A stretch of 9,868 nt of DNA, taken from an uncultured Collinsella sp. (GTDB lineage: Bacteria; Actinomycetota; Coriobacteriia; Coriobacteriales; Coriobacteriaceae). The notes under the pieces are model-generated. The model searched no databases and had not been told where the DNA came from. It was given only the letters and a program-made list of their open reading frames with translations. Of this stretch, positions 1-5,557 are shown one piece after another. A program made the translations under genes and the position numbers. Numbering within the stretch: position 1 is the stretch's first letter; each line of letters begins with the position of its first letter. The DNA lies in assembly GCA_902494545.1 (NCBI GenBank), contig CABUTP010000037.1, positions 1 to 9,868 on the forward strand, read 5' to 3'.

Positions 1-2
1 AT

Positions 3-2186
3 ATGGGTCCTCGCCAACGACAGGGACGCAGCCGTTCAAAGACGCATGCCCTGCCCATAATCCTGCTCTCGTTTTTGGGCTTTTTGCTTATCGCAGGCGT
101 GGCATTTGGCATCGGCATGGTCGGCAACGTCAACCGCTGGCTGTCCGATCTGCCCGACTACACCGATGCCAACGCGTATCTGGTGAGCGAGCCCACCGAC
201 ATCGTCGACTGCAACGGCAACAAAATCGCGAGCTTCTACACGCAAAACCGCAAGTCCATCACCAAGGACGAGGTCTCCCCCTACGTGCTGCAGGGCACCG
301 TTGACGTCGAGGACGAGCGCTTCTACGAGCACGGCGGTATCGACCTGTGGGGTATCGCGCGTGCTGCGGTGGCAACCCTCGGCGGCGGGCACGAAGGCGC
401 CTCGACTATCACCCAGCAGCTGGTGCGCAACACCATCCTGCAGGAGGAGCAGTTCGATTCGACCATCGAGCGTAAGGTGCGCGAGGCCTATATCGCCATC
501 AAGATGGAGGAGATGTACTCCAAGGACGAGATCCTCATGATGTACCTCAACACCATCTATTACGGCCACGGTGCCTACGGCATCGAGGCCGCAGCCGAGA
601 CGTATCTGTCCAAGAGCGCCGCCGACCTCACCCTGAGCGAGGCCGCGCTGCTCATCGGCCTTCCCAACTCGCCTTCGCAGTACGACCCCACGGTCAATCC
701 CGATCTGGCACTGTCTCGCCGCAACAAGGTTCTCGACAACATGCTGCGCCTGGGCCACATCACCCAGGAGGAGCACGACGCCGCGCAGGCAGAGCCCATC
801 ACCCTCAACGTAACCGAGATTTCGGGCAGCGGCGTCGACGTGTATTCGCAGCCCTACTTTGTCGCCTATGTTAAGCAGCTGCTGGAGCAGGAGTTCTCCA
901 CCGACGTGCTGTTTAAGGGCGGCCTAACCGTCAAGACCACCATCGACCCCACGATGCAGCAGACTGCCGAGGAGGCCGTGCGTGCCCAGCTCGACACGCT
1001 TTCGCTCGACGGCCTGGACATGGGCATGGTCGTCGTCGACCCCAAGACCGGCTACATCAAGTGCATGGTGGGCGGCTACGACTATAACGCCGACGAGAAC
1101 CACGTGAACCACGCCACGGCCAAGCGTCCCGTGGGCTCCACGTTTAAGGCCTTTACGCTGGCCACTGCCATCCAAAACGGCATGAACCCCAACGTCACCC
1201 TCAACTGCAACTCGCCGCTCAAGGCTAAGGGCACCACGACCGAGGTGCAGAACTACGCCAACCAAAGCTACGGCACCATCACACTCAAGCAGGCGACGGC
1301 ATACTCCTCCAACACCGGCTATATCCAGGTTGCAGAGGCTATCGGCAATAACAAGATCATGTCGCTCGTCAAGAAGCTCGGCATCGATCCCTCTAAGGAC
1401 AATATCGAGGACGTTCCCGTCATGACGCTCGGCACCGGCTCCATCTCGCCGCTCGAGATGGCCGCGGCCTATGCCACGTTTGCCAACGGCGGTTACTATC
1501 GCCAGCCGATCGCCATCACCGAGATTGATTCGCGAACTGGCTCGGTACTGTACCAGCACACCGATAACCCCTCGCAGGTGCTCTCCACCGGCGAGGCCGC
1601 GGCAGTGACCGACGTCCTGACCGGCGTCATGCAGGGCAGCGGCACGGGTGCCGCCGGCGCTCTGAGTGTGAACCAGCCCTATGCCGGCAAGACAGGTACC
1701 ACCGACAACACCACCAACCTGTGGTTCTGCGGCTATACCCCGCAGCTGGCATGCGCCCTGTGGACCGGCTACTCCGCAGGTGAGATTCCCATCCAAAAGT
1801 ACGGCACGGACCTGCTGGGCGACAGCACTAACCTGCCCGTCTTTAAGAAGTTCATGAACACCGTCCTTGCCGGCACCGAGCGCGAGGAGTTCCCGACCGG
1901 AACGGCCCCCACGTATAAGAACAACAACGTCTGGAAGTTCTACGGCACCAGCAACACCAAGAAGGCGGAAAGCGACACCGAGGACAAAGACGAGGAAGAG
2001 ACCACGACTACGACAACCACGACTACAACCACGACCACCGAGACCACGGGCGGCAACACCACGGGTGGCACCGGAACGACCGGCGGCTCGACCGGCGGCG
2101 ACGGTAGCGGTGGCGAAGGCGGCGGCGAGGGCGGTTCCCCCACTCCAACGCCTACGCCCACACCCGATCCCTCTACGGGTCAGTAG
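3..2186 (+). CDS. Class A penicillin-binding protein (PBP1a-type, bifunctional transglycosylase/transpeptidase)
   Basis: It polymerises glycan strands from lipid II and cross-links the peptides on the outer face of the membrane. The 727-residue product has a short basic N-terminus, one membrane segment (about residues 17-40), and a family 51 glycosyltransferase domain (about 75-250). Its catalytic Glu is E103 in VEDERFYEHGG, and GASTITQQL lies at 132-140. The transpeptidase domain (about 335-620) has all three penicilloyl-transferase motifs: S379-T-F-K382, S435-S-N437 and K563-T-G565. Residues after about 650 form a low-complexity tail: acidic, then 13 Thr in a row (667-679), Gly-rich, then a Pro-Thr repeat (713-721). 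The ATG lies 2 bases from the window edge, so no ribosome binding site is visible and a start further upstream cannot be excluded. A strong terminator follows at once, so it is the last gene of its transcript. The family assignment is secure; the exact PBP subclass name is not. Confidence 0.95.
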   Translation: MGPRQRQGRSRSKTHALPIILLSFLGFLLIAGVAFGIGMVGNVNRWLSDLPDYTDANAYLVSEPTDIVDCNGNKIASFYTQNRKSITKDEVSPYVLQGTVDVEDERFYEHGGIDLWGIARAAVATLGGGHEGASTITQQLVRNTILQEEQFDSTIERKVREAYIAIKMEEMYSKDEILMMYLNTIYYGHGAYGIEAAAETYLSKSAADLTLSEAALLIGLPNSPSQYDPTVNPDLALSRRNKVLDNMLRLGHITQEEHDAAQAEPITLNVTEISGSGVDVYSQPYFVAYVKQLLEQEFSTDVLFKGGLTVKTTIDPTMQQTAEEAVRAQLDTLSLDGLDMGMVVVDPKTGYIKCMVGGYDYNADENHVNHATAKRPVGSTFKAFTLATAIQNGMNPNVTLNCNSPLKAKGTTTEVQNYANQSYGTITLKQATAYSSNTGYIQVAEAIGNNKIMSLVKKLGIDPSKDNIEDVPVMTLGTGSISPLEMAAAYATFANGGYYRQPIAITEIDSRTGSVLYQHTDNPSQVLSTGEAAAVTDVLTGVMQGSGTGAAGALSVNQPYAGKTGTTDNTTNLWFCGYTPQLACALWTGYSAGEIPIQKYGTDLLGDSTNLPVFKKFMNTVLAGTEREEFPTGTAPTYKNNNVWKFYGTSNTKKAESDTEDKDEEETTTTTTTTTTTTTETTGGNTTGGTGTTGGSTGGDGSGGEGGGEGGSPTPTPTPTPDPSTGQ

Positions 2187-2209
2187 GAACCCAGCCATAG
2201 CCAAACAAA

Positions 2210-2248
2210 GGCGCCCGAGCAGATCAATGCTGCTCGGGCGCCTTTTTT
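2210..2248 (+). terminator. Intrinsic terminator of the PBP gene
   Basis: A perfect 13-bp GC-rich stem (2210-2222 with 2230-2242) closes a 7-base loop and is followed directly by six T (2243-2248). It begins 24 bases after the PBP stop codon. The T-run is only on the plus-strand side, so it serves the PBP gene and not argR. Confidence 0.95.
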
Positions 2249-2285
2249 CACGAGAAACCTCGCACACGCCTCAACACGATGCGAC

Positions 2286-2318
2286 AAAAAACAGGGCGCC
2301 GACCATCGTCGACGCCCC
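2286..2318 (-). terminator. Intrinsic terminator of argR
   Basis: Read on the minus strand, 2318-2308 pairs with 2303-2293 as an 11-bp stem with two G-U wobbles and a GATG tetraloop. A U-run (complement of the A-run at 2286-2291) follows after two bases. It lies 52 bases after the argR stop. Together with the plus-strand terminator at 2210-2248 it separates the two convergent genes. Confidence 0.85.
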
Positions 2319-2370
2319 ATAAAAGTCGCTATATGCGCTCGTACGGCGCTATCCTCACGCGCCGCCTCGC

Positions 2371-2808
2371 CTACTTACGAGAGTTACTCAGCTTGTTGAT
2401 GAGAGCCTCCAGGCGCTCGCCGTCCTCGGCGGTCTGGGCGATAACCAAGATGGTGTCGTTACCGGCGAGCGAACCGAGCACGTCGGGAAGCTCGGCGGCA
2501 TCCACGGCGGCGGCGATGCCCGAAGCGGTGCCGGGCTGGGCCTTGATCATAACCAGATTGTCGGTGCGCAGAACGCCCGTTACCAGCTCCGAAACCATGC
2601 GCTGCAAATGCAAGTCCTCGGCCAGAACATAGATACCCTCGGGAAGCTTGCGCAGCCCCATATCGGCAATGTCGCGTGAAACGGTTGCCTGCGTGCAATC
2701 GAAACCCATAGCGCGAAGCTCGTCCACCAGCACGCGCTGCGTGCGAACATCCTTGTTGCGCACGATATCTCTGATGGCATCCTGGCGCCCATTGCGTTTT
2801 TTAGCCAT
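2371..2808 (-). CDS. argR: Arginine repressor ArgR
   Basis: ArgR is a hexameric DNA-binding protein that, with L-arginine as co-repressor, controls arginine biosynthesis and catabolism genes by binding ARG boxes. The 145-residue product is close to the usual length of about 150. The N-terminal winged helix-turn-helix domain (about 1-75) carries the recognition sequence TQATVSRDIADMGLRK (39-54). The C-terminal oligomerisation and arginine-binding domain carries GTASGIAAAVD (93-103) and AGNDTILVI (115-123). At the second site most family members have Gly-Asp-Asp; here it is Gly-Asn117-Asp118. I chose the ATG at 2808 because TGAGG lies 6 bases upstream and the family pattern begins there; the frame stays open 36 bases further up to 2844. 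No arginine biosynthesis gene is adjacent, so it acts in trans. A promoter and a candidate ARG box lie upstream, which suggests autoregulation. Confidence 0.95.
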   Translation of the reverse strand: MAKKRNGRQDAIRDIVRNKDVRTQRVLVDELRAMGFDCTQATVSRDIADMGLRKLPEGIYVLAEDLHLQRMVSELVTGVLRTDNLVMIKAQPGTASGIAAAVDAAELPDVLGSLAGNDTILVIAQTAEDGERLEALINKLSNSRK

Positions 2809-2814
2809 ACAAAA

Positions 2815-2819
2815 CCTCA
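2815..2819 (-). promoter_or_regulatory. Ribosome binding site fixing the argR start
   Basis: On the minus strand TGAGG sits 6 bases before the ATG at 2808. The upstream in-frame alternative at 2844 has no comparable site, so this decides the start. Confidence 0.7.
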
Positions 2820-2857
2820 CTCCATAGATGGCGGAGACAATCAATCAGTAATTGAAT

Positions 2858-2887
2858 AGTTTAGCGCTATTTGATGGTATTTGTGAA
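2858..2887 (-). promoter_or_regulatory. Probable argR promoter (sigma-A type)
   Basis: On the minus strand a -35 box TTCACA (2887-2882, 5 of 6 to consensus) is followed after 18 bases by TAAACT (2863-2858, 4 of 6). Transcription would start near 2851, giving a leader of about 40 bases before the argR ATG. The segment is clearly more AT-rich than the coding sequence around it. The assignment rests on motif reading only. Confidence 0.5.
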
Positions 2888-2899
2888 TAAGAACGCATT
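2882..2899. promoter_or_regulatory. Candidate ARG box (ArgR operator)
   Basis: Against the E. coli ARG box consensus WNTGAATWWWWATTCANW, the plus-strand 18-mer at 2882-2899 agrees at 13 of the 16 specified positions, with the left half perfect. It completely covers the proposed -35 box of argR. A bound repressor would therefore block the gene's own promoter, as in other autoregulated argR genes. A second half-site resembling the right half of the B. subtilis consensus (ATGCAAG) lies at 2913-2919. Binding is inferred. Confidence 0.4.
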
Positions 2900-2930
2900 T
2901 CGAAACAATTCCATGCAAGATTGTTTCGAA
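2899..2930. repeat. Perfect 11-bp inverted repeat between the glycosyltransferase gene and argR
   Basis: TTCGAAACAAT at 2899-2909 is mirrored exactly by ATTGTTTCGAA at 2920-2930 around a 10-base spacer. It starts 10 bases past the stop of the minus-strand glycosyltransferase gene and lies just upstream of the argR promoter. As RNA it would form a hairpin at the 3' end of the glycosyltransferase message, but it is AT-rich and lacks a U-run, so it is not a standard intrinsic terminator. As DNA it could be an operator. The repeat is certain, the role is not. Confidence 0.6.
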
Positions 2931-2940
2931 CATAGCCGTC

Positions 2941-3981
2941 TTAAGCAGTTTTAACGCCCGTCCGGTTAAAAAAAGCGGCCAGGTGCGTATACATCACGCA
3001 ACGCACAGGCTTGGCACTGGCAATCGGTCCAAACAACAGGCCGAGCCCACGATGGTTATCCTTGAGTGCCGCGGCCATCTGACGAGTTCGAGATGCCTCG
3101 AGCATATCACGCATTCGAGCGGAACGCTCGATTGAAGAAACCCCATGCGGGCTCAAGCACAAATTTTCGATGCAGGCGACCAACCCGGCGAAGTAAAACA
3201 TATGGCTCGCAACCTTTAGCTGCGTGTCACCGCCCGCCTCTACAAGCGAATCAGTAAGCTCGTCGAGCGCCCGGGCGTCATCGGTAAGCTTGGCAAACAA
3301 TGTGGGGTCAAAAGCATCTGTAAGCTGTGGCGCCACCGTATGGAAACAGGCGTCACCGCACCCGGATATGCGTTGCGCCTGCGAAAGGGCGCATGTCATA
3401 AACCCAATCGAGCGAAGCGCACGGTCGCGCGACAAACACGTCTCGAACAACGAGCGGCTGTACATCACACCGGAAGTCTGGGCAATCAAGCCGCCGGAAA
3501 TCATCTGAGACAGACCAGCCGCCAAAGAAGCACGGTCATCGATCGCAAGAGAGGTGGCATCCAGTACGCGCGAATGACGCTCACGATGAACATCGTAGCG
3601 GTCGAGCGATGCCGTGGGAATCACCATGTCTGCCGCAGCATCGCACGCAACATCAACCATCTTGGAAAGGGACTGTGGGGCAAACCACTCGTCGGCATTC
3701 ATGGCAACAATCTGCAATCCACGCGAGGCGGCAAAACCGGCCTTGAGACATGCTCCGCGCGCCGAATCCTCGACGTCAATCAAATCGATGTGAATATCCC
3801 TGCCAGCGGCAACTTCGAGTGAATGGCGCACGCCCGGCGCAACGTCGCGACAAACCACGACAATTTGCAGGTCATAGAGGTCTTGGTTCTGGACGCTCTC
3901 GAGCGCGCGCATCGCATAGCTGGGCGAACCCTCAACAATAAGGATCACCGAAAGTCGCGGATGCGAACCACGTCGAACCAA
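2941..3981 (-). CDS. Divergent glycosyltransferase family 2-like protein
   Basis: The 346-residue product resembles GT-A fold (family 2) glycosyltransferases in its first 125 residues. The strand RLSVILIVEG (9-18) starts the nucleotide-sugar fold, ALESVQNQDLYDLQIVVV (26-43) matches the usual S-x-x-x-Q-x-x-x-x-x-E-I-I-V-V segment, and GFAASRGLQIVAMNADEWF (82-100) matches the region around the metal-binding Asp box. The normal DSDD-like box is reduced to NADEW (D97), and the early nucleotide-binding Asp segment reads VCRDVA, so activity and donor are unclear. I recognise no domain in residues 130-346. There is no signal peptide or clear membrane segment, so it is probably cytoplasmic. The TTG start at 3981 is chosen because AGAGGA lies 8 bases upstream (3990-3995) and the fold begins soon after. 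It is separated from truA by 161 bases. The family call is fairly safe; substrate and pathway are unknown. Confidence 0.7.
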   Translation of the reverse strand: MVRRGSHPRLSVILIVEGSPSYAMRALESVQNQDLYDLQIVVVCRDVAPGVRHSLEVAAGRDIHIDLIDVEDSARGACLKAGFAASRGLQIVAMNADEWFAPQSLSKMVDVACDAAADMVIPTASLDRYDVHRERHSRVLDATSLAIDDRASLAAGLSQMISGGLIAQTSGVMYSRSLFETCLSRDRALRSIGFMTCALSQAQRISGCGDACFHTVAPQLTDAFDPTLFAKLTDDARALDELTDSLVEAGGDTQLKVASHMFYFAGLVACIENLCLSPHGVSSIERSARMRDMLEASRTRQMAAALKDNHRGLGLLFGPIASAKPVRCVMYTHLAAFFNRTGVKTA

Positions 3982-4038
3982 GTTTTCCGTCCTCTCGACA
4001 GCGCCAAATCAAACCGTCGTTCATGGTACACCCGAGCT

Positions 4039-4047
4039 ATAAAAGCA
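4039..4047 (-). promoter_or_regulatory. Weak extended -10 candidate for the glycosyltransferase gene
   Basis: On the minus strand TGCTTTTAT (4047-4039) resembles an extended -10 element (TG-N plus 4 of 6 bases of the hexamer). No convincing -35 box lies 16-18 bases upstream. It is the best candidate I find in the 161-base gap after truA. Confidence 0.2.
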
Positions 4048-4061
4048 ACGAGCCGCCTAAC

Positions 4062-4090
4062 ATGTTGCACGCCAAGAACAGATGTTGCAC
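4062..4090. repeat. Direct repeat ATGTTGCAC, two copies 20 bp apart
   Basis: ATGTTGCAC occurs at 4062-4070 and again at 4082-4090, exactly 20 bp start to start, about two helical turns. The repeats lie in the gap between truA and the glycosyltransferase gene, upstream of the weak -10 candidate. Same-face spacing fits a regulator binding site, but no regulator can be named. Confidence 0.4.
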
Positions 4091-4142
4091 ACGCGCAGCT
4101 CACACATAGTATGTGCCAGGTACGGACGCGCCGAGCACTCCC

Positions 4143-4967
4143 CTAGTCGAGCACGACAAGCTCGGCTGGATCGTAATCGACGCCCATAAACGTAAGGCCG
4201 CAGGCAGGCGCCGTGGGACCCGCAGCGGTACGGTCGCAGGCGTCAATAACCTCGCGCATCCACTCGGGATCGCGACGATGCATGCCAATCTCCACGAGCG
4301 TGCCCACAATAGTGCGCACCATCGAGTGCAAAAAGGCGTTGCCCTCGATAGTGAAGGTCAGGATATCCTCGCCAAAAGCGACCTCGTGGCCAAACTCGGC
4401 ACGCATCACGCAGCGGTGCGTAGGCTTGCCCACGGCAGAGGCGACCTTGCAAAAGCTCTTAAAGTCTTGTTCGCCCAAGAGCGCAGGGCACGCGGCAGCC
4501 ATGGCATCGACATCCAAGGGGTAGCGATGCCACCACACCGCACCGCGCGAGAGCACGGGGCGCGCGTCGCGATCGGCAATACGGTACGTATACGTACGGG
4601 ACCGCGCGTCAAAGCGCGCAGAAAAGCCCTTACGGGCCTTGTAGACCTCGTTTATGGCGATATCTTTGGGAAGGAGGGCATCCATAGCCCTCAGCCACCT
4701 ACGGCGCGTACACGCAAGCTCAGCGTCCGTTACGGGCACGCTGATGTACTGCGCCACCGCATGCACGCCGGCATCGGTACGGCCTGCACACGTCAGGTCG
4801 ATTGGACGGCGCAAGAGCGTCTCGATAGCGCGACGCAGCTCGCCCGCAACCGTCGTTTGCCCCGGCTGCTCCGCAAAGCCGCTATAGGACGAACCGTCAT
4901 AGGCAACACGGAATACGAGCGTGGCATCGAGCTCTGGAATCGAATTCAAATCAGACGGCGCGGTCAT
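4143..4967 (-). CDS. truA: tRNA pseudouridine(38-40) synthase TruA
   Basis: TruA isomerises uridines 38-40 in the anticodon arm of many tRNAs to pseudouridine. The 274-residue product has the family's catalytic motif AGRTDAGVHA with the nucleophile D65, an N-terminal VAYDGSSYSGFAEQPG (21-36), the RTYTYRI strand, DFKSFCK, the HSMVRTIVGTLVEIG segment and a closing CGLTFMGVDYD. I chose the ATG at 4967 because GGGAG lies 5 bases upstream; two in-frame TTG codons at 4982 and 4979 would add five residues but have no site at proper spacing. The gene follows rplQ, a common arrangement after the alpha operon, but the intrinsic terminator between them implies read-through or a separate promoter. A promoter-like pair overlapping the terminator is listed at 5035-5062. 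Confidence 0.95.
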   Translation of the reverse strand: MTAPSDLNSIPELDATLVFRVAYDGSSYSGFAEQPGQTTVAGELRRAIETLLRRPIDLTCAGRTDAGVHAVAQYISVPVTDAELACTRRRWLRAMDALLPKDIAINEVYKARKGFSARFDARSRTYTYRIADRDARPVLSRGAVWWHRYPLDVDAMAAACPALLGEQDFKSFCKVASAVGKPTHRCVMRAEFGHEVAFGEDILTFTIEGNAFLHSMVRTIVGTLVEIGMHRRDPEWMREVIDACDRTAAGPTAPACGLTFMGVDYDPAELVVLD

Positions 4968-4972
4968 GGGCG

Positions 4973-4977
4973 CTCCC
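4973..4977 (-). promoter_or_regulatory. Ribosome binding site deciding the truA start
   Basis: GGGAG on the minus strand sits 5 bases before the ATG at 4967. It overlaps the reading frame of the alternative upstream TTG codons, which favours the ATG. Confidence 0.6.
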
Positions 4978-5002
4978 AACAAACAATCAACGGTATCGCG
5001 AC

Positions 5003-5033
5003 AAAAAAAGAGGGGTACGCGAGCGTACCCCTC
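5003..5033 (-). terminator. Intrinsic terminator after rplQ
   Basis: On the minus strand 5033-5024 pairs perfectly with 5019-5010 (10 bp, stem GAGGGGTACG, loop CTCG) and is followed by seven U (5009-5003). It lies 26 bases after the rplQ stop and marks the end of the ribosomal protein operon. The complementary plus strand lacks a T-run, so it acts in one direction only. Confidence 0.95.
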
Positions 5034-5034
5034 G

Positions 5035-5062
5035 AATATAGCCTATGCAGACGGATTGTCTA
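5035..5062 (-). promoter_or_regulatory. Promoter candidate for truA, overlapping the rplQ stop and terminator
   Basis: On the minus strand TAGACA (5062-5057, 5 of 6 to the -35 consensus) is followed after 16 bases by TATATT (5040-5035, 5 of 6 to the -10 consensus). The -35 box begins with the TAG stop codon of rplQ. Predicted initiation near 5028 falls inside the left arm of the terminator, so the new transcript would lack half the stem and escape termination. Confidence 0.45.
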
Positions 5063-5527
5063 CTCAGCGGTCTCCTCAGCAGGAGCCTCCTCGACGGCCT
5101 CGACCTTCTTGGGAGCAGCGGCCTTCTTGGGGGCCGGAGCAGCCTTCTTGGCCTTAGGCGTGCAAGGCTCGGTGACGAGCTCCATGATAACGATGGGAGC
5201 GTTGTCGCCCTTGCGGTTACCGAGCTTCATGATGCGGGTGTAACCGCCGTTGCGGTCCTGCCACATGCCCTGAGCAGCCTTGTCGAAGATCTCGGCAACG
5301 AGCTGCTTATCGCCGAGCTTGGCGATGGCCAGACGACGAGAGTGCAGGTCGCCCTTCTTGGCCCAGGTGATGATCGGATCGACGACCGAACGCAGCGCCT
5401 TAGCGCGGGTCTCGGTGGTCTTGATGCGGTCGTTCTCGAAGAGGGCCTTGGCCAGGCTCTTCTTCATGGCCTTGGTGTGGCTCGCATCGGTGCCGAGCTT
5501 CAGGCCCTTCTTAACGTTGTGACGCAT
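5060..5527 (-). CDS. rplQ: 50S ribosomal protein L17
   Basis: L17 is a large-subunit protein near the peptide exit region. The 155-residue product begins with the signature MRHNVKKGLKLGTDASHTKA and contains RIKTTETRAKALR (35-47) and MKLGNRKGDNAPIVIMELV (100-118), covering the whole core of about 118 residues. Residues 120-155 form an extra tail rich in Ala, Lys and Pro that turns acidic at the end (VEEAPAEETAE). It is likely disordered; such tails are known in actinobacterial L17. GAGGAG stands 10 bases before the ATG. It is the last gene of the operon, 30 bases after rpoA, and the intrinsic terminator follows. Confidence 0.98.
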   Translation of the reverse strand: MRHNVKKGLKLGTDASHTKAMKKSLAKALFENDRIKTTETRAKALRSVVDPIITWAKKGDLHSRRLAIAKLGDKQLVAEIFDKAAQGMWQDRNGGYTRIMKLGNRKGDNAPIVIMELVTEPCTPKAKKAAPAPKKAAAPKKVEAVEEAPAEETAE

Positions 5528-5557
5528 GGTCTAGTTTCTCCTCAAATATGCGAAGCA

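Noticed and set aside
2001..2039. Threonine codon run as a possible microsatellite
   Set aside because: The codons ACC, ACG, ACT and ACA are mixed irregularly, so it is not a uniform DNA repeat prone to slippage.
924..2267. 447-codon open frame on the minus strand opposite the PBP gene
   Set aside because: It is antisense to an intact, motif-complete PBP gene, has Gly/Arg/Val-rich composition typical of GC-rich shadow frames, and runs across the PBP terminator.
2279..2632. 117-codon open frame on the plus strand covering the argR terminator and part of argR
   Set aside because: It is antisense to argR and starts inside the terminator region.
3340..3822. 160-codon open frame on the plus strand opposite the glycosyltransferase gene
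   Set aside because: The minus-strand frame is longer, has a ribosome binding site and a recognisable fold; this one has neither.
4113..5243. 376-codon open frame on the plus strand opposite truA
   Set aside because: It is antisense to truA and the rplQ terminator, with no recognisable domain or ribosome binding site.
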